Source: Oehlia diaphana
Taxonomy: Eukaryota; Glomeromycota; Glomeromycetes; Glomerales; Glomeraceae
DNA length: 33,470 nt
NCBI GenBank assembly: GCA_003833135.1
Contig: QZLH01000264.1
Span: 8,881-42,350 of the forward strand
Reading direction: 5' to 3'
Position 1 is the first letter of the stretch, and each line of letters begins with the position of its first letter. Made by a program: the position numbers and the translations under genes. Shown here in pieces: positions 20,304 through 29,857 of the stretch. The notes below the pieces were generated by a model. It saw only the letters and a program-made list of their open reading frames with translations. It was not told the origin of the DNA and made no database searches.

Positions 20304-20924
20304 TTATTTCTGAAGCATTTGTATATTATCTGAAGAAGTTTCATTGTAAGAAATCTGCTGCTGAATTGAATTTGAAGTATAATTATTAATCTCAAGATAA
20401 TTTGCCAATGCTCTTGCTTCATCATATCCAATTCGATTAATGTCATCATCAGATGGCCAAGTACGTAAACGTCAAATAGTTTCATTAGGAACAAAGTCCC
20501 ATCAATATCAATTACATAGCTTAAAAAAATTAATAATGTAAATTTTCAATTAAACTATATTTTAATTGACATAAATTTTTACCTGCAGCTGATGTCTGAT
20601 CTCTTGTTATATCAATTAATCTAGATCTAAATCGAGAAATATAAGTATCAGCATTTGAATTTTAAGTACAAAACAGGCGAGTTGGTGGCATTATTATAAT
20701 GTAAAAAACAAAAAATCTGAATAACATGATCATCAACATTCTCCAACTGAATGGTGTAAAGTTGTAAGTCGGGTTCAGTAGCGCCTTCTTTCAATATAAA
20801 TAACTATAAATAAAGTTCTTTTTGAAGAAGCTGCATACCTTTCATTACTTTCAATCCTATATTTATTTATTAAGTTTGGAATTCTGATTACGAAATTGGA
20901 GTCAGTGATTGTAAATCTCTGCAT
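20304..20924 (-). pseudogene. Decayed multi-exon gene, unrecognised product
   Basis: Minus-strand coding pieces occur in order. ATG 20924 gives MQRFTITDSNFVIRIPNLIN, then KYRIE. After a probable intron (donor GTAATG or GTATGC) comes GATEPDLQLYTIQLENVDDH, then VIQIFCFLHYNNATNSPVLYL. A frame change near 20660 leads to NADTYISRFRSRLIDITRDQ and TSAA, then a donor GTAAAA at about 20582 and an acceptor TTTTAAG. The next exon begins YVIDIDGT and, after another frame change and a TGA, gives RLRTWPSDDDINRIGYDEAR, ALANYLEINNYTSNSIQQQ and QMLQK, ending at TAA 20304-20306. At least two frameshifts and one nonsense codon make it inactive. No domain is recognised. Confidence 0.5.
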
Positions 20925-21792
20925 TTATGAGAAAGAATTATTAATAATGTGCAAATTTTTATTTAATAGTAAAGAAGACATAGCTAATTCCTTCTTTAGA
21001 ATTAACAGACTTTACCAATGACAAAGTTAGGATGTCTGCTTGATTGGTTATCAAGTGAATTAGTAATAAATAAAAAAGAGAAAAGAAACAAAAAATAAAA
21101 ATAAAAACAAAAACAAAAAATACAATAAATTAAAAAGAATTAAAACAAAAAGCAGGTAATTCTCAGTTACCCACCACCACCGTTCACCAACTTAAGCAAA
21201 CACTCACTTTGCAAAATAAAAAAACACACTTCTTTTAAAGTCTCCTGAACCACTTTGCACCCATCTAGAAAACTGGTAATTATCCATTCAGAGAGCTTAA
21301 GGCTAGTAACAAAGAGTTCGCTAAAACTCCTGCCTGGTGGGTTCGTCCCAATGGGAATAATTCTATGATATAGGCTATTAATCTTACTCTTGAAGAATTT
21401 TAGAGAGGGTTTTTTTTACTGTAGTATTTATTTATTTATTTATTTATTTTTAGAGAAAACGGATGGTATATGAGGGTATATAAATATATATTTGTAAAAA
21501 TCACATAATGTTGTTGAGAGTAAAAATCCGCGACTCGCGACTAAACATGATTAATATTGATCGTCGCTACTTTAGCCGCAATTGATGATGTGGCGGAGCT
21601 ACTTTGTGCGCGCCTATCGAAAATCTATCAAAACTATAAAACGCGTAAACATATAGTCGCCATATTAAATTCAAATTTAAATATATTAGGAATGGATTGG
21701 CGTAATTTTATGTCCGTCATAAGTTATTCCATACAGTGTGAATAGGTCAATAGGTCTAGCTTTTTACTTATGATGGGATTAGTAGGAAATAA
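20925..21792. other. Intergenic; TATT microsatellite
   Basis: Contains a (TATT)n microsatellite at 21425-21450 and a relatively GC-rich patch at about 21528-21660 (CCGCGACTCGCGACT). The patch opens a 62-codon plus frame (21557-21745) of no recognisable family; it may be a MITE fragment rather than a gene. Confidence 0.4.
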
Positions 21793-22269
21793 GTAATAGT
21801 TATTTCACGGGGAACTGTGGATATCAATGATTTTCACGGCGCAGCCATGAAAATCATGATATTCCAGTGACTCTGTGAAATAACTGATTTATCTCACGGT
21901 TCCGTCCTGTACTCCTGTGAGTTTATTGATAGTTTATTTTGATTACTAATTTAATAGTTTATTTTTGACTATTATAAATAGTATTTTACTAACTATTATT
22001 AAACTTTATTACTTTCTTCTTTATTCCACTTATCCAAACCATAATGGTTAAAAAAAATAAAAAAGCTTTACAAAAATTCCCAAGTTTTCAACCTGCAGTT
22101 TCCTTAGCTTTAGACAGAGATGATGCACAAGCTAAGGCTTCCTATTATCGTGAGAAGGTAAAAGTAAGAAATACTGAAAAATCAACTAAAAATTGGATCA
22201 CAAAATTTGAAGAATTTCGTATTTGTGCTAATTATTCAGTTCCTTTAAGTGAACTTGGTGATGTTTCTC
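21793..22269 (+). pseudogene. Truncated 5' copy of the Crypton-like recombinase element
   Basis: These 477 bp match 24212-24688 without indels and with few substitutions. They include the leader hairpin, the upstream AT-rich leader and the first 75 codons of the recombinase frame (ATG at 22044, MVKKNKKALQKFPSFQPAVS to LGDVS). Similarity stops abruptly within GATGTTTCTC at 22269; two codons later the frame ends at TAA. Amino-acid differences from the downstream copy include V for A in REKVKV and I for V in EFRICAN. It is a 5'-truncated-at-break fragment without the catalytic domain. Confidence 0.85.
21800..21883. repeat. Leader hairpin, truncated recombinase copy
   Basis: An imperfect palindrome about 84 nt long. 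The left arm begins TTATTTCACGGGGAACTGTG and the right arm ends CAGTGACTCTGTGAAATAA. The arms match over roughly three quarters of 40 positions, meeting at TTTTCACGGC-GCA-GCCATGAAAA. The central triplet GCA (21841-21843) differs from the downstream copy. Confidence 0.8.
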
Positions 22270-22284
22270 CCCTATAAAAAATAA

Positions 22285-22536
22285 ATGTCCGGAAAATGTC
22301 TACGAAAATGTCTGGAAATTGTCCAGAATAAATCTGGAGTGTCCAGAAATAGTCCAGAAAATGTCTATTTTTTGCTACAGGATTGATACTTAAAATTTTG
22401 ACATATCCAGAATTTGTCCAGAATTTATCCAGAATTTGTCCAGTATAAAATTTTGGACAAATTCTGGACAGATAAACCTGGACAAATTCAGGACAGTAAA
22501 AATTCAGAAAATTTGAACTGGACAAATTCCGGACAT
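22285..22536. mobile_element. Foldback element with GTCCAGAATTT subrepeats
   Basis: A 252-bp element with inverted ends: left ATGTCCGGAAAATGTC and, on the complement of the right end, ATGTCCGGAATTTGTCCAG. Both halves consist of diverged GTCCAGAATTT units, in one orientation on the left (about 22318-22445) and the other on the right (about 22452-22536), so the whole can fold back. It abuts the truncation point of the recombinase fragment and may have caused or followed the break. No coding capacity. Confidence 0.65.
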
Positions 22537-22547
22537 GAAAAAATTCT

Positions 22548-22643
22548 NTATCGGGCACCCGATATATGTAGTATTGTTAAATATCATACACATATATCAC
22601 ATATATTGCACACATATCGGGTACCCGATATGTACCCGATAAC
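22548..22643. repeat. ATCGGGTACCCGAT palindrome cluster next to a single N
   Basis: A single N at 22548 is followed by TATCGGGCACCCGATATATG and, about 60 bp on, a perfect 22-bp palindrome (22612-22633) centred on GGGTACCC, then TACCCGATAACC. The related motifs bracket a CATATATCACATATAT stretch and may be the ends of a small MITE. The N looks like a one-base placeholder at a contig join. Confidence 0.55.
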
Positions 22644-23306
22644 CTTGATTTTGACCAGTGTATAGTTAGGCTTATAAAAAGACAAAAAATATTATTAATA
22701 ATATTATAGATTTAATTTGAATTATTTTTGCTTTAATTTTTTATTTTTACTTTTATATTTACTTTATTTTATTTTATTTTTTGCTTTTATTTTTAATTTA
22801 TTTTAAATTGTATGTTTATTTTTATTTTAATTTTAATTTTGATTATTGAGAAAATTTATTCATCATATATGCGATGATATTGCTACTTCTATTTTATTTA
22901 TTACATGATAAATCTAATTAAAATATAGCATGATTATTGTATTACAATAAATATAAACAATTTTATAGCTTCGCCAATAGTTTTTTTTCTAACACTCTTT
23001 TTAAATAAAAAAATAACCTGTTTTTTACTTAAAAATATATTAAAGTTACTTCTTAACATTTAAAAATACTTTTATGTACTAGTAAAAGAAGTTCAAAAAC
23101 TTTAATTGTTCAATTATTATAAAGAAATTGGATTACACAGCTCAAGTAGTAATTTGTGAAATATGGAAAATGATAATACTCCATAGGTTAGTCAATTGCA
23201 TACATTTTTTTTTTGTGAAATACTATTGAAATACTATTGAAAATACTTAAAAAAAATTAATTTGAGTTAAACATAGAATTTTAATAGTAGTAATTTTTTA
23301 ACAAGT
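22644..23306. other. AT-rich intergenic
   Basis: Rich in TTTTATTTT runs (22725-22850). No gene or clear repeat recognised. Confidence 0.35.
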
Positions 23307-24211
23307 ATTATTTATTAGTTAGGTAATATTAAATAGTGTTAAATATACATTAAACATGAGGCCCGAAACTTCTGAGAGGATTTCTGAAAGTTTTAAGTTT
23401 TGGAATATATGAATTGAAACTTCACCCAAAACCCTAAACAAGTTCCAAAATCCTAAATAAATCCTGAAATCTGAAACTAATTTCAGTTATCTCAAAACTA
23501 ATTCTAATATCCCAAAACTCGTTGATTGGATAATCACATAGTAATTTAAATAATTAATAAATCAATATTCAATATATTGTGTTTGATTACCATTTTTACT
23601 TTTTACATTCAAGCCTTTGACTGTCTCACATTAATTCACCTGATATAATTTTTCTTTTAATTTTATTAATTTTCATTCTTTTTTTAATATAGATATCACT
23701 TCCCTAGTATAGTTTCTACCTCTTACTATGAACTAGCAGGCCATGCCTTCTCGTCTTAGGAATAACTGAAAAGGTGGGTAGCTTATCAAGTGGGAGTTTC
23801 ATACAATTATATATTTAGTTTAGTATTCATATTTTTTTATATAATGTCCTAAATCTTTTGTATGACAGTCTATCTATAACATAAAAATAAAAAATAAAAA
23901 TAAAATGTTTGAACTTAATTGAGAAGTCTTTTTTAATAAAATGTTAGATAGTAATTCAATATTGTTATAATTTTAGTTATTTTAATAAAAATTAATTAAG
24001 TAAATTAATAGGTTTTGGTTATATTTCAGTATATAAAAATTTCAGGAATTTCAGATCAGTTTCGGGTTTCAAATTTCGGAAAAAAACATCTATCCCAAAA
24101 CTAAGTTTCAGTATATACCAAAACTTAAAAGGTTTCAAAAGGTTTCAGTTTTGGGCTCATGTTTAATGTACATTATTTATTAGTTAGGTAACATTAAATA
24201 GTGTTAGATAT
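23307..24211. mobile_element. TIR element of 825 bp flanked by 40-bp direct repeats
   Basis: Inverted ends TACATTAAACATGAG (23346-23360) and CTCATGTTTAATGTA (24156-24170) are followed inward by related GGCCCGAAAC and GTTTTGGGC. The interior near both ends is full of diverged CCCAAAACT/GTTTCAG motifs. Outside the ends lies a 40-bp direct repeat (23307-23346 and 24172-24211; ATTATTTATTAGTTAGGTAA, then YATTAAATAGTGTTARATAT) with two mismatches. A 40-bp target duplication is longer than any common DNA transposon produces, so the direct repeats may instead be the ends of an older duplication or part of the element. No open frame inside. Confidence 0.6.
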
Positions 24212-24218
24212 GTAATAG

Positions 24219-24302
24219 TTATTTCACGGGGAACTGTGGATATCAATGATTTTCACGGCTGCGCCATGAAAATCATGATATTTCAGTGATTCCATGAAAT
24301 AA
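24219..24302. repeat. Leader hairpin, full-length recombinase copy
   Basis: Counterpart of 21800-21883 at an exact 2419-bp offset. The arms meet at TTTTCACGGC-TGC-GCCATGAAAA; the central triplet TGC (24260-24262) is the reverse complement of the GCA in the truncated copy. Confidence 0.8.
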
Positions 24303-24462
24303 CTGATTTATCTCACGGTTCTGTCCTGTACTCCTGTGAGTTTATTGATAGTTTATTTTGATTACTAATTTAATAGTTTATTTTTGACTATTATAAATAG
24401 TATTTTACTAACTATTATTAAACTTTATTACTTTTTTCTTTATTCCACTTATCCAAATCATA

Positions 24463-25545
24463 ATGGTTAAAAAAAATAAAAAAGCTTTACAAAAATTCCC
24501 AAGTTTTCAACCTGCAGTTTCCTTAGCTTTAGACAGAGATGATGCACAAGCTAAGGCTTCCTATTATCGTGAGAAGGCAAAAGTAAGAAATACTGAAAAA
24601 TCAACTAAAAATTGGATCACAAAATTTGAAGAATTTCGTGTTTGTGCTAATTATTCAGTTCCTTTAAGTGAACTTGGTGATGTTTCTCTACTTCAGCAAC
24701 AACTTGTGGAATACATCTCTACTATGAAAAGGAATGATGGTTGTGAATATAAAGCAACATCAATTAAGCAAGCTGTTGATGCACTTAATAGATACCTTGT
24801 TTGCCATTCACCCATCCTACGAATTAATTTGCATGACAAATATATGTTTCCAGTTTTACATAATGTTTTACATGGGAAGATGCGTGATCTTCAAGAACAT
24901 GGCTTTGGCGAAACATCAGGTTCAGTTGCCATCAATCCTTGGAAAATTCTCCAAATTTTACAACATCCTAGAATGAATACAAGTAGTCCTGAAAGTCTTT
25001 TGTATCGTATCTTTTTTCGATTATCAATAATACTTGCTATGCGTGGAGGAGAACATTATGACCTAAAAATTGACCAATTTAAATCAGATGAACATGATGG
25101 ATTGCAATTTTTTCGTTATACATCTAAGAATAATCAACGTGGAATTCAAGGAGGCAAGGCCCAAATTATTTCAATACCTGCTGATGATAGTGAACCCTGC
25201 ACAGATATTAAATATTACTTATCTAAACGTCCAGATTTAGCTGATAATAATTTTTATTTGCAACCAAATCCATATTGGCTAGAAAATGGAACTTGGCATA
25301 GAACATCTCACATAGGAAAAAATAGATTGAATAAATTTATGCAAGACATTGGGCGTGAGACTCAAATTGATATTCCTGTTGAATTACTTTCTAATCATTC
25401 TGGATGTAAAACTGCTACTCAAGTTTTACAAGATGAAGAAATTCCTGAACAAGCAATTATGCAACTTACTGGACATAAAAGTGTAATAAATTGCACAATT
25501 AATATGATAACAATGAGTTGTGTGCAAGTGTTATACAGTATATGA
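24463..25545 (+). CDS. Tyrosine recombinase of Crypton/DUF3504 type, catalytically defective
   Basis: 360 aa. The N-terminal part (about 1-150) looks like a SAM-like core-binding domain; the catalytic domain follows. Tyrosine recombinases need R, K, H-x-x-R, H/W and Y. Visible here are R194 (LAMRGGEHYDL), K222 (YTSKNNQRG), H312 (LSNHSGCKTATQVL) and H338 (LTGHKSV). The position expected to be arginine in H-x-x-R is C315 (TGT, one change from CGT). After GHKSV the sequence turns into INCTINMITMSC and ends at residue 360 without the tyrosine expected about 9 residues past the histidine. Such enzymes insert circular DNA by site-specific recombination. This one should be unable to cut DNA. It is an intact frame but probably a dead transposon gene, or a domesticated DNA-binding protein. 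Confidence 0.8.
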   Translation: MVKKNKKALQKFPSFQPAVSLALDRDDAQAKASYYREKAKVRNTEKSTKNWITKFEEFRVCANYSVPLSELGDVSLLQQQLVEYISTMKRNDGCEYKATSIKQAVDALNRYLVCHSPILRINLHDKYMFPVLHNVLHGKMRDLQEHGFGETSGSVAINPWKILQILQHPRMNTSSPESLLYRIFFRLSIILAMRGGEHYDLKIDQFKSDEHDGLQFFRYTSKNNQRGIQGGKAQIISIPADDSEPCTDIKYYLSKRPDLADNNFYLQPNPYWLENGTWHRTSHIGKNRLNKFMQDIGRETQIDIPVELLSNHSGCKTATQVLQDEEIPEQAIMQLTGHKSVINCTINMITMSCVQVLYSI

Positions 25546-26600
25546 AATATTATTATTAAACGCAAATTTTATTTATCACATGAAATAAATCATGTTGCGG
25601 TACTGTGAAATTAATGATTTATTAATAAATTCATTACAAAAACAATTTTGTATAAGTAGTTTATTGTTACATGGTTACTTTTTTTTTATCTTAAAAAAAT
25701 TCTATTGTAACATTAAAAAATTACATCCTCTGTTGAAAAAAAATACATATATATTGTTACCATATCTCAAAGAAATTCATTATAGCAATATATTGTTATA
25801 AAAAATAAAATATCTCACTAATTACTAATATTCCCCAGAAAAATTAATTATAACGATCTATTATCATGAAAAAATCAATTTCCCATAAAATTTGCTATAC
25901 CGATCTATTGTTACAAAAATAAATAAGTAAATTATATGTCAGTCTATTATTGAGCCTAAAAAATAATTAGGGAAAATATTATTATTAATAATAATAAGAA
26001 GAATCGGGAAAAAAGGCAATTACCATGGTGTCGCAACGTCAATCCGATCACTGATCCAAATCTAAATGGTTTAAATGGTTTAAGAATGTGGTTCGGGAAA
26101 AAAAATTCGATTTGAAAAAAAAGCCAAACCGAAAAAAGAAAGGGTGAAAAAAAAATATTTCGGATTGGATCATTGGAGATAGAAATCGGAAAAAAAGGAA
26201 TCCGTAAAAAAAATAAGTACCGAAAAAATTCTGGAAAAAAAGGACAATAATCCGATCCAAAAAGACTGAAAAAAAAAACTCTTTTTAAAAAAAATTAACA
26301 ATATAGTCTAAAAAAAAGACCGAAAAAAATTATAAATAGAAAAAAATTGGTCTTAAAAGACCAAAACAATAGGATTATTTATCAAAAAAAAGTCATTTCG
26401 GGGAAAAAATATTTATGTAAAAAATTACGTAATAGTCTATAAAAAAAATATAACCGATCCGACCTTCTTAGGATCGATGGATCGATGATCCAACCAAAAA
26501 GAATATAATCAGAGTAAAGTTTATTAAAAATATAAAAAATAAAATTTCAAATTTCGGGAATATGTATCACGTGTATTACGTGAATATAATCCGCAGTTGA
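25546..26600. repeat. Second field of the CCGATCTATTG repeat, then A-rich sequence
   Basis: From about 25740 to 25930 the sequence repeats motifs such as TATACCGATCTATTGTTA and ATAACGATCTATTATCATGA, followed by A-runs and CCCATAAAATTT, as in the 8221-10020 field. From 25980 to 26500 it is A-rich with scattered CGG and GATCC motifs (GGATCGATGGATCGATGATC near 26473). Open frames here lack family features. No gene seen. Confidence 0.55.
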
Positions 26601-26614
26601 TCTTTTTAAAAAAA

Positions 26615-26740
26615 CTTTTTCACTCTTCCCTTTTCCTTTGTTTGTCATTTATACCTCTCCCTCGTTTTTTCCTTTTCCTTTTCCTTTTCCTTCCCTTATC
26701 CTTTACTATTACATTCCCTTCTCTTTTCCGCTTCTCTTGC
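26615..26740 (+). repeat. Polypyrimidine tract with (CCTTTT)n
   Basis: Nearly pure C/T on the plus strand, including three and a half CCTTTT units at about 26671-26694. Such tracts occur in fungal promoters and 5' leaders, but no linked gene is evident. Confidence 0.6.
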
Positions 26741-27616
26741 ACTTTTAGTTGGAAAACCTTGAAGTTAACAAAACGTTTCTAGCGTTTCCAATTTTTTCTT
26801 TTTCTTTTAGGTGATTTTTTCAGTCTCCTTAGATGCGAATTTTAGCAATTTTGTCTTTTTTTTAATCGTTTTATTTTAACGAACGATTCCTAATAGTTGT
26901 TTTTCCTATTTTTCTTATTAGCTTTGCTTTGCAATATTATTGAAATATTTTTAACAGCAGTTTTGTATTATATAATTTCTTAGAGCATTTTTAAGATTCT
27001 GAATATTATAGTTGTAAATAATATATTTCTGGGGTGTTGATTTATCTCTTGGTGCTACAATTATAGTTTATAATGATAATTTTGACAATTTTGTAATAAA
27101 GATATATTCATTTTTATTTTTTTCAAAAAAATTTTCTATTTTGAGATTTAGCGAAATATTTATTGTTTTTTTCATTAGATTAAGTAATTCAAGTAAAAGT
27201 ATAAATAATAGTATTCAAAATGTCATATTTTCATTTAACCATAATTATTTACTATAAAGAATATAATTTCTTATATAAAAGAACAGCTTTACTTTCTTTA
27301 CTCATGTTCATTATTTTTTTCAATTTTTTTTTCATTCGTTACACTAAAATGTGCCAATTTTTGATTGGTTATATTTGTGATGATCTTGAATTTATGCAAT
27401 TTTATCACATTGTTTTGACATTTGTTAGATTAGCCCATACGAGTACTACTAATAAAATGCAGTTTTTGAAAATTTTTTTATTACAAGATAAAACATACGA
27501 AAAGGTATAAAAGCATACATTGATAAAAATTTTTTTTTTAACATTCGATTCAGATTATTATTATTCGGGCTGGCATTATCACAAGCCTATATCCGGTATA
27601 ATAAGACGATGGCTCA
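26741..27616. other. Intergenic; one doubtful 96-codon frame
   Basis: A plus-strand frame at 27220-27510 begins MSYFHLTIIIYYKEYNFLYK and contains CQFLIGYICDDLEFMQFYH. It is hydrophobic and I-, F- and Y-rich, as random AT-rich sequence often is. No family recognised, so it is not called as a gene. Confidence 0.3.
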
Positions 27617-27647
27617 GATCAACAAGCAGCAGCAACTATATATAAGG
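27617..27647 (+). promoter_or_regulatory. Core promoter of BTB copy 4
   Basis: GATCAACAAGCAGCAGCAA from 27617 is followed by TATATATAAGG at 27637-27647; the ATG is at 27713. Upstream AATAAGACGATGGCTCA is shared with copy 5 (AATAAGACGATAGCTCA). Confidence 0.75.
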
Positions 27648-27712
27648 TTAAACATTCGACATTTATATTGTTAATCATTTCATTTTTTTTTAAAAAAAAA
27701 ATTTATTAAATT

Positions 27713-28863
27713 ATGAATGATAATAAATTTTTACCGAAATTATCTCAAAATTTACTTGACATTTTAAATGATGAAGAATATTATGATGTTACTATTAAAG
27801 TTGGTAATGACCCTCATATAAAGATATTTCGTGCTCATATGGTTATCGTTCATTATCGTTCCACTTATTTACGAAGAATTTTATCAACAAATAAAAAGAA
27901 AAATGTTGGAACTTTGGTTCATATAAAATTATCAAATATTTTACCTGAAACTTTTCAAATAATCCTGAGGTAAGAGTAAAAAAAGAATTTGAATTTAAAT
28001 TACAAAAATTTAGATTACAAAATGATTATATAATAATGTATATAAATTCATGCATTTTTTATTTCAGATGTATTTATGGTGGAAGAATTTCTTTGGAGGA
28101 ATATGATACTTATGATATAATTAACGTCTTGCTCGCTGCGAGTGAACTTGGTCTCCAAGAACTAATCGTTGATATACAATCCTTTTTGGTTAAAACTAAA
28201 GCAGATTGGATGGAATCAAATTTTAATTTGATATATCAAACGAGCTTTGAGAATGATTCTTTCTTGGAACTTTAGAAATTTTGTACTGATTTAACGTCTA
28301 AAGAGCCGGATAAAATATTTAAATCACCAAATTTTTCTTCAATTCCAGAAAATCTTTTGGTTTCACTTATTCAAAGCGATAATTTTCAAATGAGCGAAAT
28401 TCAAATATGGGAACATGTGTTTAAATGGGGACTTGCTCAAAGTCCAGAACTTCCTTCCGATATTACAAATTTTTCAAAAGAAGATTTCAAAACTTTAAAG
28501 AGTAATTTGCGTCAATGTATTCCATTTATCAGATTTCATAATTTATCTCCTGAAGAATTTTTGGATAAAGTATTACCTTACAGGAAAATTTTACCAAAGG
28601 ATTTATTCTATGAAGACTTATTAAAATATTTTATTAATCCTAATAACAAATCAATTAAAAAATCAAAACCTCGTATGTCTACTAAAAAAATTAATATTGA
28701 TTCTAGTATCACAATTCAACAAGAGGATAATTGGAGTAAGGTAGAGGATGAAGAAGAAATACGGACGATTTTTCATGAAAGAAGTAGAGATAGAGGTACA
28801 TATAGTAGAGGTGGTAGAGGAAGAGGTAGCTATAGAGGTAGAGGTACAGTATATGGAGATTAG
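27713..28863 (+). pseudogene. BTB-BACK copy 4: internal stop, TLDc replaced by RGG tail
   Basis: Exons are 27713-27969 and 28068-28863 with a 98-nt intron (GTAAGA..TTTCAG). BTB and BACK are close to copy 5 (KLSQNLLDILNDEEYYDVTI, PNFSSIPENLLVSL). An in-frame TAG at 28273-28275 stands where paralogues have CAA or CGT (LEL-stop-KFCTDL), probably from CAG. The frame stays open for another 195 codons, so the lesion looks recent or is a sequencing error. Near 28719, just after IDSSITIQ, similarity to the TLDc-encoding part ends. Instead there is an acidic stretch (VEDEEEIRTIFHERSRDRG) and an RG/RGG-rich tail (SRGGRGRGSYRGRG), ending TAG 28861-28863. RGG tails commonly bind RNA. Without the stop the protein would be 350 aa. 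With it, only BTB and part of BACK (about 155 aa) are made. Confidence 0.75.
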
Positions 28864-29857
28864 ATTTAGTATAGTTCTTAAGTAAGTGGGTTTAGATTAT
28901 TCTGTCTATGACGGGTTAGTAGATAGAATAACTAGTATGTAAGATACAGTTGTATTTTCTTTTATAAATGAAATTTAATTATCATGATTTCTTTATATAA
29001 ATAAAAGAAGGTGCGCGTTACTAACAAAAAAAAAACAAAACAAAACACAAAATATAGGCTTAATTCAAGGGAATATCAATTTCATATTGGAAAATGCAAG
29101 ACTTAGTTTTACAAAAGATCTAGCATATTAATAAAAAATTTCTATTTTTTTTTTATTGTTTATTAAAGTTTGCGATAATTGGATATGAATAACTGAAGTA
29201 CAATTATTTAAATGTATTGGAACTAAGTAATTCTTGTAAATGATAAAATTAGGGCTACAAGGAATATATTCGAAATATGTAAATTTATAGATCAATAATA
29301 AAGAAAAAATTTATATTCTTGGCTGAAAAAATTTGGCGAATTTTGAAAAGATATAGTGAAGTGAAGGAATTCTTTGAAGAATGGTCCTAAATTCTAATAT
29401 TCTTTTTTCTTTTTTTAGATAAACGGGAATGAAACGAATGAAATGAACCTTTGAAAAACGCACTTCGGTAGGTAGAATAAAGGAAGGTTCCTAACTTTTT
29501 TTTTTTTGAGATAATAAGAATTAATACAAATTGTAAAATTATGAACGAACTTTAAGTCTGCAATATCTGTAATGCAAATCAGAAACATAAATTTTGGTGA
29601 CATTTTTTAATCACTAATGAAAGTTGTGTTGTTAAATATATATGCATAAATAAATATAAAAAAAAATTATTTATGCGTGATACAAGTAATTGATTAGACA
29701 AAGATCAATTTTTTGATCTTCCATTTTTGGTTTATCAGCGCATTAAAAAAAAAAAAATTTTTTTACATCTTTTTCTTTGCTTTCTCAAATTCTTTTTTAA
29801 AAATGCCCGCGCAACTGTCAACTATTCTTTATATTTCGAAATATTAAGAGTCTATTT
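28864..29857. other. Intergenic, no gene seen
   Basis: AT-rich with a CAAAA-rich microsatellite at about 29023-29050 and a T-run near 29500. No recognisable gene, relic or inverted repeat. Confidence 0.35.

Larger units (their letters stand above)
24212..25545 (+). mobile_element. Crypton-like tyrosine recombinase element
   Basis: The boundaries are approximate. The left limit is where similarity to the truncated copy begins, directly after the 40-bp direct repeat. The element starts with a hairpin (24219-24302) and a leader of about 250 bp, then the recombinase frame. The right end is not defined; sequence at 25575-25620 (CATGAAATAAATCATG, CTGTGAAATTAATGA) resembles parts of the leader hairpin and might be a decayed end. 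Confidence 0.6.

Noticed and set aside
20300..20494. 64-codon minus frame MFLMKLFDVYVL...
   Set aside because: A neighbouring frame gives much better coding sense (RLRTWPSDDDINRIGYDEAR), so most of this frame is a shadow of the decayed gene.
21338..21349. GGTTCGTCCC, resembling a tRNA B box
   Set aside because: The consensus A is replaced by T, and no A box or cloverleaf pairing was found upstream, so neither a tRNA nor a SINE can be supported.
21557..21745. 62-codon frame in a GC-richer patch
   Set aside because: No family features; the GC-rich patch is more likely a transposon fragment.
26048..26260. 70-codon minus frame rich in phenylalanine
   Set aside because: It is the complement of A-runs; the composition explains it.
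27220..27510. 96-codon frame upstream of BTB copy 4
   Set aside because: Hydrophobic I/F/Y-rich composition expected from AT-rich DNA, no domain and no clear promoter; left as doubtful.
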